Shown one piece after another: positions 49,888-58,605 of a stretch of 64,000 bases of DNA. The stretch lies in the NCBI GenBank assembly GCA_938039675.1, contig CALHUI010000007.1, forward strand, positions 310,001 through 374,000, in the 5' to 3' direction. The notes beneath the pieces are model-generated. The model did not search any database. It was not told the DNA's origin and saw only the letters and a program-made list of their open reading frames with translations. Numbering within the stretch: position 1 is the first letter of the stretch; each line of letters opens with the position of its first letter. The stretch is from an uncultured Cytophagales bacterium. Its GTDB lineage: Bacteria; Bacteroidota; Bacteroidia; Cytophagales; Thermoflexibacteraceae. A program made the translations under genes and the position numbers.

Positions 49888-50628
49888 ATGCAAACCAACA
49901 TGTGGACAATATTTAAAAAAGAACTGAACAGCTTTTTCGGCTCATTGGTCGGCTATTTGGTCATCAGCATTTTTCTGGCAGGTGTGTGGCTGTTTGTCTG
50001 GCTTTTTCCCGACACAAGTATTCTGAGCTATGGATATGCAAGCATGGACGGTTTTTTTAATACTGTACCGTTTGTATTCCTGTTTTTAGTTCCTGCCATT
50101 TGCATGAGAGCTTTCGCCGAGGAAAAGCGCAACGGCACGCTGGAATGGCTGCTCACCAAACCGTTGAGTGACTTGGAAATTGTGCTGGCAAAATACTTCG
50201 CTGCATGGGCTTTGATAGGCATTGCTTTGCTGCCAACGTTGGTCTATTACTATTCGGTGTACGAATTAGGTTCGCCCAAAGGCAATATAGATACCGCCGC
50301 TGTTGTTGGGTCGTATGTCGGGCTTTTGCTGCTGGGTGGTGTTTTTGCCGCTATTGGTGTGTTTGCCTCTTCGCTTACCGACAGTCAGATTGTGGCATTT
50401 ATTTTGGCTGTATTCTTTTGCTTTTTTGCCTACTTCGGGCTGGGTGCAGTGGCTTCGCTGGATTTATGGTCGGACAGTGCCGTTATTTTGGCGCAACTCG
50501 GGCTGGACTACCATTACAGCGCGCTCGGTCGCGGACTGATTGATTCGCGCAATGTGCTGTACCTGTTGAGTGCTGTTATCGTATTTAATTATCTCACGTG
50601 GTTAGTGTTGCGCAGCCGCAAGTGGTAA
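49888..50628 (+). CDS. gldF: Gliding motility-associated ABC transporter permease GldF
   Basis: MWTIFKKELNSFFGSLVGYLVISIFLAGVWLFVWLFPDTSILSYGYASMDGFFNTVPFVFLFLVPAICMRAFAEEKRNGTLEWLLTKPLSD. Confidence 0.9.
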   Translation: MQTNMWTIFKKELNSFFGSLVGYLVISIFLAGVWLFVWLFPDTSILSYGYASMDGFFNTVPFVFLFLVPAICMRAFAEEKRNGTLEWLLTKPLSDLEIVLAKYFAAWALIGIALLPTLVYYYSVYELGSPKGNIDTAAVVGSYVGLLLLGGVFAAIGVFASSLTDSQIVAFILAVFFCFFAYFGLGAVASLDLWSDSAVILAQLGLDYHYSALGRGLIDSRNVLYLLSAVIVFNYLTWLVLRSRKW

Positions 50629-50730
50629 CTTTAAGAAGTTATTTTTTGCTTACATAACAAGTAGCCGCTTAATCCTCTCGTGCATCATTTTTTAATTCTC
50701 AACAGTTTGTTTAACTAACTATTAACTATC

Positions 50731-51258
50731 ATGAAGGGAACGATTCATAATTGCTTGGGCGAGCTTGTACGCACCAAATATGGCAACCATGCATGGGAAA
50801 ACTGCCTAAAAACTGCGGGCTTCCCCCCCCGCTTACGCTTTTCTATGATAGAAGATGTTGATGAGTCCAAATCTTTGCAACTCATTATCTCTTCTGCCAA
50901 ATCTTTGGGAATTTCGCTGCAACAACTTTTTGATGAGTTTGGCGAGTATTGGTGCTGCACCTATGCACCTGCAAAATATTCATTCTTCTATGTGATGTTC
51001 CGGAATGCAAAAGAGATGATTTTGCAAATGAACAAAGTACATGCAAACGTAGGCAGCAACTTTGCCAATGCCAAGCCACCCAATTTCCTGTACAGGTGGG
51101 CAGATGACACACAAAAAGAACTGTATGTAACTTACCAATCTGAACGAAACCTAATTGACTTGTATGTATCACTTGTCAAAGGTGTCGGTAAATATTTTAA
51201 CGAGGCATTGACAGTTGAAAAGTTATCGGAAAAAGAAGTGAGGATTACCTTTGTGTAA
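50731..51258 (+). CDS. H-NOX (heme NO-binding) domain protein, stand-alone
   Basis: MKGTIHNCLGELVRTKYG...KVHANVGSNFANAKPPNF (proximal His, PP) ...YVTYQSERNLIDLYVSLVKGV (YxSxR). Confidence 0.9.
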   Translation: MKGTIHNCLGELVRTKYGNHAWENCLKTAGFPPRLRFSMIEDVDESKSLQLIISSAKSLGISLQQLFDEFGEYWCCTYAPAKYSFFYVMFRNAKEMILQMNKVHANVGSNFANAKPPNFLYRWADDTQKELYVTYQSERNLIDLYVSLVKGVGKYFNEALTVEKLSEKEVRITFV

Positions 51259-51273
51259 GCACTCTTCTTTTTT

Positions 51274-52674
51274 ATGGCTGCCAAACTCAAAACTTCTTAT
51301 TTCTGCCAGAACTGCGGCTATCAGTCGGCCAAATGGATGGGCAAATGCCCCTCTTGCCGGCAATGGAACAGCTTTGCCGAAGAAATTATTGCCAAAGAAG
51401 ACAAAGCCAAACCTATATGGCGCAGCGAAGGCGAGCAGTCCATAGCCCCAAAGCCTAAGCCTATTGCAGAGATAGACTACACCGAGCAACCGCGCCACAT
51501 CACACCCGACAAAGAGTTGAACCGCGTACTCGGCGGCGGCATCGTGCCGGGCAGCATCGTGCTGATTGGCGGTGAGCCGGGCATTGGCAAGTCCACACTC
51601 TTGCTGCAAATCGCCCTAAATATGCCTCTGAAAGTGCTGTATATTTCGGGCGAAGAAAGCGAACAGCAAATCAAAATGCGGGCAGAGCGCATTGAACTGC
51701 CTGAAGATAACGCTGTTACTCCAAGTTCAGCAAGCGAGTGCTTCATCCTGACGGAAACCAACACACAGCATATTTTTAAACACATAGAGCAGTTGGAACC
51801 CGAACTGCTCATTGTGGATTCCATACAAACACTGGCTACTTCGCACATTGAGTCGGCGGCGGGCAGCGTTTCGCAGGTGCGCGAATGTACCGCAGAACTG
51901 TTGCGCTATGCCAAAGAAAGCGGCACGCCTGTTTTTCTGATTGGGCACATCACCAAAGAAGGCACGCTGGCAGGTCCCAAAGTGCTGGAACACATGGTTG
52001 ATACTGTGTTGCAATTTGAAGGCGACCGCCATTTGACCTACCGTATTTTGCGCACGATTAAAAACCGCTTCGGTTCTACTTCGGAACTCGGCATCTATGA
52101 GATGCGCACCGGCGGCCTGCGCGAAGTCGGCAACCCTTCGGAAATCTTACTCTCGCAGCGCGATGACCAACTGAGCGGCATCAGCATCGGTACGACGCTG
52201 GAAGGCAACCGCCCGCTGTTGATAGAAGTACAATCTTTGGTGAGTGCAGCTACCTATGGCACGCCGCAGCGCAGCAGCACGGGTTTTGATGCCAAAAGGC
52301 TCAATATGTTGCTGGCCGTGCTGGAAAAACGCGGCGGCTACCGGCTCGGCACGCAAGACGTTTTTTTGAACATTGCCGGCGGTTTCCGCGTGGAAGACCC
52401 AGCCATTGACCTTGCCGTCTGCCTTTCCATCGTTTCATCTTATGAGGACATTGCTATTCCGCCGCACACCTGTTTTGCGGGCGAAGTCGGGCTGGGAGGC
52501 GAAATCCGCGCCGTGAGCCGCATAGAAAACCGCATCGCCGAAGCCGAAAAATTGGGCTTCCGGCATATTTTCATTTCCCGCTACAATACCAAAGGCTTGG
52601 AAATGAACCGTTTCCAAATGAAAATCCATCCTGTTTCGCACGTGGGCGAAGTAATTCAACAGCTTATAGTGTAG
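51274..52674 (+). CDS. radA: DNA repair protein RadA/Sms
   Basis: Zn finger CQNCGYQSAKWMGKCPSC; Walker A GGEPGIGKSTLLLQ; KNRFGSTSELGIYEM; Lon-like C-terminus. Confidence 0.97.
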   Translation: MAAKLKTSYFCQNCGYQSAKWMGKCPSCRQWNSFAEEIIAKEDKAKPIWRSEGEQSIAPKPKPIAEIDYTEQPRHITPDKELNRVLGGGIVPGSIVLIGGEPGIGKSTLLLQIALNMPLKVLYISGEESEQQIKMRAERIELPEDNAVTPSSASECFILTETNTQHIFKHIEQLEPELLIVDSIQTLATSHIESAAGSVSQVRECTAELLRYAKESGTPVFLIGHITKEGTLAGPKVLEHMVDTVLQFEGDRHLTYRILRTIKNRFGSTSELGIYEMRTGGLREVGNPSEILLSQRDDQLSGISIGTTLEGNRPLLIEVQSLVSAATYGTPQRSSTGFDAKRLNMLLAVLEKRGGYRLGTQDVFLNIAGGFRVEDPAIDLAVCLSIVSSYEDIAIPPHTCFAGEVGLGGEIRAVSRIENRIAEAEKLGFRHIFISRYNTKGLEMNRFQMKIHPVSHVGEVIQQLIV

Positions 52675-52854
52675 CTTTAACAAAAATATTCTAAGCCTTT
52701 TATTTGCAGTTGGTTAGCTTTTCTCTAACTTCGTTAGAAGATGCCTGCATAACGCGAATAGTGATGAATAAAAAATCTGCGTCAATCTGTGCAAGTTGCC
52801 ATTATCCCTGTGCAAATGATACATTCCCGGAAATTGCTGTTAAACGATAAAAAT

Positions 52855-53622
52855 ATGAAACCCCGCGCCTTATTTTGTTTGTTTTTTGCGGCTTTGTTGT
52901 GGGTAACGCTGCCTTTGGGAGCGCAAAATTCGCCTAAAAAAATCAAATACACCATCAAAAGCGGCGATACGGTTACCGGCATTGCCCGCAAGTTCGGCAT
53001 GAAGCCGCAGGAGGTACTGACACTGAACAATATCAAAAATGCAAATAATATCCGCAAAGGTCAGGAAATTATCGTCATAGACAACCAGCAATTGGCGGTT
53101 GCACCTGCTGTTCCCGTAGTAGCTGCCGCTGCACCTGCTAAAACAACTACTACCGTTGAAACCCGTCGCTATCATGCAGTTTTGCAAGGCGAAACTTTGA
53201 GCGGCATTGCCCGCACCTACGGCGCAACGGTTGCACAACTGATGGAATGGAATAACCTCACTGCCGCCAATACAGGCTTGAAACCCGGACAAAAACTCAT
53301 TGTTGGCGACCTGAAAAACGACATTAAAGCAGATAGCTTTCTTCCGGGCAAAGGGCGCGTCATCAACGAGCGGGGTATGGGTATGATGATTAGCGGCGTA
53401 GATGCCAATATCAGCGTGGCGCTGCACCGCACCGCACCCGAAGGCAGCGTTATCCGCGTTTACAATGAAAGCACCAAACGCGCTGTTCTGGTCAAAGTAA
53501 TCGGCAAAATACCCAATGTGGACAGCGACAAAAAAGTTATTGTCAAACTTTCCAAAGGTGCTTGCCGCGCATTGGGCACTATGAACGAACGCTTCCCCGT
53601 AGAGGTTACTTACGAGAAATAA
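52855..53622 (+). CDS. LysM-domain secreted protein with C-terminal double-psi beta-barrel-like domain
   Basis: Two LysM repeats (YTIKSGDTVTGIARKFGMKPQEVLTLNNI; HAVLQGETLSGIARTYGATVAQLMEWNNL); signal peptide MKPRALFCLFFAALLWVTLPLGAQ. Confidence 0.87.
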   Translation: MKPRALFCLFFAALLWVTLPLGAQNSPKKIKYTIKSGDTVTGIARKFGMKPQEVLTLNNIKNANNIRKGQEIIVIDNQQLAVAPAVPVVAAAAPAKTTTTVETRRYHAVLQGETLSGIARTYGATVAQLMEWNNLTAANTGLKPGQKLIVGDLKNDIKADSFLPGKGRVINERGMGMMISGVDANISVALHRTAPEGSVIRVYNESTKRAVLVKVIGKIPNVDSDKKVIVKLSKGACRALGTMNERFPVEVTYEK

Positions 53623-53921
53623 TCGAGCGCAGATTGCTGGATTTAAACGGCTCAGCAACCTTTGTCAGAATATACACAAAAGATTCTAAAAACTTTTAGG
53701 TCAAATACTCATTATTATTTATTCAATACTCATGTGGTAATCAGTGTATTCAGAGTAAATTTATTCAGTAGAATTTTATACTTTTTCTAATGCGGACGTA
53801 TGCGTAGGGGCATTGTCACTACTCAGTAAATGTAATACTAAACTAAATCAAACTTTTCCATGGTTTTATTACATAATTCGTATAAATTTAAGTTCAAGTT
53901 GCTTCATTTACAGCCTTTCAC

Positions 53922-54884
53922 TCAAAAGCGTATGGTCAATTCAATATTTGCCAAATTGTGAATCAATGCTCCTCGAAATTCAGGGGTTGCCAATACGTGG
54001 AACAGTCCGATGCCAAACTTGCCATGTGCAACCCAAAAACCGCTTTTCAGCAGTCCCATTGCTATATTCATTTGCTGCCAAGGTTGGGCAAAACGATTTT
54101 GCAACCCAAAATATCCGCCTTGCAAGGTGGCATCGTAGGCACGCAGCACCACCTGTGGATTAACAAATACATAAGCCTGCAATCCTTCGCCTGCACGGGC
54201 TTTGGAAGCAAGTATCCAATGTTCATCAAACGGTATTAATTGCCTGAAGCGATAGTAGAGGCCGGCTTCTGCGGCAACTTGCAGCAGCCCTGCCGAACCG
54301 ATTCCCTGCCAACGCAATTCAGAATTTTTACGCAAGCGCAGCCCTTTTTCGTAAAGATAATTGCCTTGTACAAACAAGGCCTGCCCCAACTGATTACCCC
54401 ACCCCTGTACCCGAACGGCAGGCGTAATGCGGTGAAATACGTTTTGTGTGGCTTCTCCGAGTGAGGCTGCGCCCATAACGCCGACCTGAATGGAAACCGA
54501 TTCGCGTATGTGTTTTTCAGAATTGGCCGCTACCCTGAAAACACCTGCCGAAAGATGTGCGGCATAGGGTCGGTCGCCCGATAGGAAATCACTGTTTTTC
54601 AATTCGTTGGGTGTAAAAATATGCTGCTGTATCGCAATCCCTTGCTAAGCGGTTGTGCAGTTCTTACTGAATGGTTTGAGCCTGTGCAACGGAAACTTGT
54701 TAAATACGGGTGACGTGTATGCCAGTTGCAGCCCACCGGTATAATAGCGGTCGGTTTGGAAAGACACATCGTTGGCAGCACCGAAGTGTACGTAGTGGTC
54801 GTTGGGCTGAGCCAAAGTAACGGTAGCAAAAACCGGAAAACAGGCATAAAACAGCCCGAAAAACGTTCTCATCAAAATCAGCAA
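53922..54884 (-). pseudogene. LpxR-like lipid A deacylase interrupted by one in-frame amber stop (54645-54647)
   Basis: MLILMRTFFGLF...NDHYVHFGAANDVSFQTDRYYTGGLQLAYTSPVFNKFPLHRLKPFSKNCTTA*QGIAIQQHIFTPNELKNSDFLSGDRPYAAHLSAGVF...; both halves in the same frame. Confidence 0.7.
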
Positions 54885-54891
54885 GTGTGGT

Positions 54892-55683
54892 TTAGTGGTG
54901 TTCAGTGCCTATTTCTTTGCCGCAATGCGGACAAATTTGCGGTTTCTTTTTAGCTCTCTTGCTCAACTCTTCGGAAAAGCCGGAGGCAAGCAAACCGGCA
55001 GGCAATGCAAAAAGCCCCACACCGATAATGGCAATCATGCCGCCCAGAAATTTTCCCAAGCCCGTAACCGGATATACATCGCCGTAGCCTACGGTTGTCA
55101 GCGTAGCAATGCCCCACCACATCGTTTTGAGGATGCTGGAAAACTGCTCCGGCTGTGCATCGTTTTCAATGTAATACATAAATGTGGAGGTAATCAGCAG
55201 CATGAAAAACATCAAAATAGTGGAAACGGTCAGTTCTTCTTTGCGGTCTTTGAGCACGGTCGTGATTAGTGCAAGTGCCTTCACATAGCGCACGATTTTG
55301 AAAATTCGGAAAATACGCAGCACCCGCAGAATGCGCAACAGGCGCAAATCAACTCCCAGAAAGGGCAAGTAGAACGGCACAATTGCCAACAAATCAATTA
55401 TTGGCAGTGGTTGGACGGCATAACGCAGGTTGCCCGTAAACGGCTTCCTGTAAGCAGGGTTTTCGTTGGCTGTCCACAGACGCAGTACGTATTCAACAGA
55501 AAATACTGCTACGGAAAATACTTCAAATTCGTTGAAAAAATGCTCATATGCGTTGCGTATTTCTGCTTCCGACTCGAGCACAATAGCGATTACATTGGTG
55601 CTAATCAGCACAATCAGCATCACATTCACCGTACGACCGAGTGCGCCTGCACCCGACAGTACTTCGTACACATATTTTTTCAT
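54892..55683 (-). CDS. Voltage-gated potassium channel-like ion transporter
   Basis: S4-like LRLLRILRVLRIFRIFKIVRYVKAL and selectivity filter TLTTVGYGDVYP. Confidence 0.93.
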   Translation of the reverse strand: MKKYVYEVLSGAGALGRTVNVMLIVLISTNVIAIVLESEAEIRNAYEHFFNEFEVFSVAVFSVEYVLRLWTANENPAYRKPFTGNLRYAVQPLPIIDLLAIVPFYLPFLGVDLRLLRILRVLRIFRIFKIVRYVKALALITTVLKDRKEELTVSTILMFFMLLITSTFMYYIENDAQPEQFSSILKTMWWGIATLTTVGYGDVYPVTGLGKFLGGMIAIIGVGLFALPAGLLASGFSEELSKRAKKKPQICPHCGKEIGTEHH

Positions 55684-55764
55684 GGCTGTCCCCTGAATTT
55701 CTTGGTGTGAAAGCAATTACAAGGTATGAAATCGCAGCCATTTGTACACTTTTCGTAAGGCAGC

Positions 55765-55800
55765 AAAAAGCCCTCGACAGTTTTCCTGCTGAGGGCTTTT
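55765..55800 (-). terminator. Rho-independent terminator
   Basis: GCCCTC...GAGGGC stem flanked by A5/T4; on minus strand AAAAGCCCTCAGCAGGAAAACTGTCGAGGGCTTTTT, downstream of the 50-aa ORF. Confidence 0.8.
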
Positions 55801-55844
55801 CATTACACTTTGCGCAAAATGTAAGTGAGAAATGCGGATGCCAA

Positions 55845-55997
55845 TTAGGCTTTTTTCGCTGCAAATGATGCTTTGATAGCTTCAATATCTACATTTTTAA
55901 TCGTAGGCAGCTTAGTGAGCAACTTAATGTCTTTGATGCGTTGGTTCGCAGCATTAGAATTGCGTCTGTCTTTCCGCTTCAATCTGGTAACAGCCAT
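55845..55997 (-). CDS. Small highly basic protein (50 aa), possibly ribosome-associated; not in the ORF track
   Basis: MAVTRLKRKDRRNSNAANQRIKDIKLLTKLPTIKNVDIEAIKASFAAKKA*; followed by its own terminator. Confidence 0.65.
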   Translation of the reverse strand: MAVTRLKRKDRRNSNAANQRIKDIKLLTKLPTIKNVDIEAIKASFAAKKA

Positions 55998-56121
55998 GGT
56001 TGTAACGATTTTAATGAGGCGCAAATGTAGCTCATTTTTAGCTTTCCACGTACTTTTGAGCGATTTTTTGTCCTGCCATTGTTTTAGCCGTTATATTTTC
56101 CAATCAACACATCCCAACACT

Positions 56122-57684
56122 ATGTCTTTTTTTCGTTTTGGTGAAGATAAACTTACTCCTTCCATCGCACTTCAAATAGCTCGCAAAACCTGCAAAGGAA
56201 TTATTTCGGAAGCCGTTCGCCAGAAAGTAGCCGCCAGCCGAGCAACCGTGGACAGTATGGTAGCTGCCGAGAAGGTAATCTACGGCATCAACACAGGTTT
56301 TGGCCCGCTTTGCACCACTATTATTTCCCCCGAGCAAACAGCCTTGCTGCAATTCAACCTGTTGCGCAGCCACAGCGTAGGCGTAGGCGAACCCCTCGCC
56401 GACGATATTGCCAAACTGATGCTCATTCTGAAAGTACATTCGCTGGCTATGGGCTTTTCAGGTATTTCCATGCAAGTAATGGAGCGGATTTTGTTGCACA
56501 TAGAAACCAATGCGATTCCGATAGTGCCTTCGCAAGGGTCTGTCGGGGCTTCGGGCGACTTGGCACCGCTGGCGCATCTGTTTCTGCCACTGGTTGGGCT
56601 GGGGCATGTCAGGTGGCAAGGCAAAACGCTGCCCGCCGAAGAATGGTTGCAGACTATGCAACTGCCGCCGATACAATTGCAGGCAAAAGAAGGACTGGCA
56701 CTTATCAACGGCACACAGTTTATTGCTGCCCATGCTGTAAAAGTGGTGGAGCAGTTGCACAACTGTTTGGATAATGCCGATATTATTGGTGCCATGACGC
56801 TGGAAAGCGTGCTTGGCTCGGTCAGTCCTTTCGAGGAACAACTGCACCTCATCCGTCCCTTTGCAGGCACACAACATGTAGCTTATCGCCTGCGCACACT
56901 GCTGAAAGATTCGCCAATGGTGGCTTCACACGCCAATTGTGGCCGCATACAAGACCCCTACTCCATACGTTGCATGCCACAGGTACACGGCGCTTCGCGC
57001 AACGCATGGCTGCATCTGAAAGAAATGGTTATTACGGAAATTAATTCTGTAACCGACAACCCCATTATTTTGAACAGCGAACGCGCCATCAGCGGTGGCA
57101 ACTTCCACGGTCAGCCGCTGGCATTGCCTTTAGACTATGCAACACTTGCTGCCGCTGAATTAGGCAACATCTCCGATCGCCGTACCTATATGCTGCTCGA
57201 AGGGCCTGCCGGTCTGCCCATGCTGCTGATGCGCAATACAGGCATCAATTCAGGTTTTATGATTCCACAATACACCTCTGCTGCTTTGGTAAGCGAAAAT
57301 AAATCGCTGTGCTTCCCTGCAAGTGCCGACAGCATCCCAACCTCTCTTGGACAGGAAGACCATGTGAGCATGGGCAGCATCAGCGGGCGCAAAGCACTGA
57401 AAGTGATTGAAAATCTGGAAAATATTCTGGCCATAGAACTCCTTTGCGCAGCGCAGGCATTTGATTTCCGCCGACCTTTGCATTCCACCCCACTACTGGA
57501 AGCCTGCCATGAACTGGTGCGCAGCCGAATAGACCACGCCGAAAGCGACCGCTTATTCTACAACGATATTCTGCAGGCGCAGGCAATTGTTCGGGAACAG
57601 TTGCTGCCGCAAACAGTAGCAGCCACCGCACGGGAGCGGCAAATTCCGTTAGAAAGCCCTTGGGAAACGCTGTTCAGTTGCTAA
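56122..57684 (+). CDS. hutH: Histidine ammonia-lyase (HAL/PAL family)
   Basis: YGINTGFGPLCTTIISPEQTALLQFNLLRSHSVGVGEPL; MIO motif GSVGASGDLAPLAH. Confidence 0.92.
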   Translation: MSFFRFGEDKLTPSIALQIARKTCKGIISEAVRQKVAASRATVDSMVAAEKVIYGINTGFGPLCTTIISPEQTALLQFNLLRSHSVGVGEPLADDIAKLMLILKVHSLAMGFSGISMQVMERILLHIETNAIPIVPSQGSVGASGDLAPLAHLFLPLVGLGHVRWQGKTLPAEEWLQTMQLPPIQLQAKEGLALINGTQFIAAHAVKVVEQLHNCLDNADIIGAMTLESVLGSVSPFEEQLHLIRPFAGTQHVAYRLRTLLKDSPMVASHANCGRIQDPYSIRCMPQVHGASRNAWLHLKEMVITEINSVTDNPIILNSERAISGGNFHGQPLALPLDYATLAAAELGNISDRRTYMLLEGPAGLPMLLMRNTGINSGFMIPQYTSAALVSENKSLCFPASADSIPTSLGQEDHVSMGSISGRKALKVIENLENILAIELLCAAQAFDFRRPLHSTPLLEACHELVRSRIDHAESDRLFYNDILQAQAIVREQLLPQTVAATARERQIPLESPWETLFSC

Positions 57685-58077
57685 TCATCGCTTGCGGACA
57701 TACCATGCCCAACCTATAAGCAGCGGGTGAATAACAAGCAGGCGTACCCAAGCTACCCACGGCGGCACGCAGAGCCCCCCTTCTACACAACTTCCGATTT
57801 GGATGAAATAGACATGTGAAGGAACAAACACAACAAGCAATGCAACAATACCCCACGCAGCCCATTGCCTGAGCGGCGCTATTAACAGCCCGATACCCAG
57901 CACCACTTCGGCAACCCCAGCCATCACATTGATGCGATTAGGAAAGGGCAGATAGTCGGGTATCAGCGGCAAATAAAACTCCGGCATAACAAAGTGATTC
58001 AGCCCTGCTAAAGCAAAAAAGGCCGCTAACAGATTACGGGCTATATACCTTGTAGTGTCTGTCCATTCATTAAACAT
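57685..58077 (-). CDS. DoxX-like membrane protein
   Basis: ARNLLAAFFALAGLNHFVMPEFYLPLIPDYLPFPNRINVMAGVAEVVLGIGLLI. Confidence 0.8.
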   Translation of the reverse strand: MFNEWTDTTRYIARNLLAAFFALAGLNHFVMPEFYLPLIPDYLPFPNRINVMAGVAEVVLGIGLLIAPLRQWAAWGIVALLVVFVPSHVYFIQIGSCVEGGLCVPPWVAWVRLLVIHPLLIGWAWYVRKR

Positions 58078-58130
58078 GAATTAAATTTAATGGAAACAGT
58101 GCAAAACGCTCCGTTTTTTTGCGCTGTTTT

Positions 58131-58160
58131 TTTGTATCATACAATAAAATGATATATTTG
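58131..58160 (+). promoter_or_regulatory. Bacteroidota-type promoter TTTG-N18-TATATTTG
   Basis: TTTGTATCATACAATAAAATGATATATTTG upstream of the DUF3276 gene. Confidence 0.55.
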
Positions 58161-58183
58161 GCAACCAAAAATGAATTAGGAAC

Positions 58184-58519
58184 GTGGAAGACTTCAAAGA
58201 AAACGGTGAAATCTATTCTCAACGCATCAGAGCAGGAAAGCGGACGTATTTTTTTGACATCAAATCTACACGCAGTAATGATTACTACATAACCATTACT
58301 GAGAGCAAAAAAAGAGCAACTCCCGACGGTTTTGTTTTCGACAAGCACAAAATTTTCCTCTACAAAGAAGATTTCTTCAAGTTTGCCGAAGCGTTGAATC
58401 ATGCAATTGACCATATCAAAAACAATCTGATGCCCGAAGTGGATTTCAGTCAGTTTGAGCAATCGGAAGTAGAGGAATCCTTTGACGGGCTTTCCGAAGA
58501 CGGTTTGAAGTGGGACTAA
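58184..58519 (+). CDS. DUF3276 / PUR-domain nucleic-acid-binding protein
   Basis: GEIYSQRIRAGKRTYFFDIKSTRSNDYYITITESKKR...FVFDKHKIFLYKEDFFKFAEALNHAIDHIK; GTG start. Confidence 0.88.
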   Translation: MEDFKENGEIYSQRIRAGKRTYFFDIKSTRSNDYYITITESKKRATPDGFVFDKHKIFLYKEDFFKFAEALNHAIDHIKNNLMPEVDFSQFEQSEVEESFDGLSEDGLKWD

Positions 58520-58605
58520 GCAAATCCGCCAAGCTTAAGATTATACAGGCAGCATTTTGTTATTGTGCTGTGAGTCCGATTTTTTTGCAGAAAAATTAAG
58601 AAGCG

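Noticed and set aside
53813-54163. 116-aa plus-strand ORF downstream of the LysM gene
   Set aside because: Overlaps the LpxR-like frame antisense; no motif.
54599-54660. Frameshift in the LpxR-like gene
   Set aside because: Checked by hand: both halves are in the same frame, the lesion is a single TAG, not an indel.
58070-58462. 130-aa minus-strand ORF
   Set aside because: Antisense to the clearly recognisable DUF3276 protein on the plus strand.
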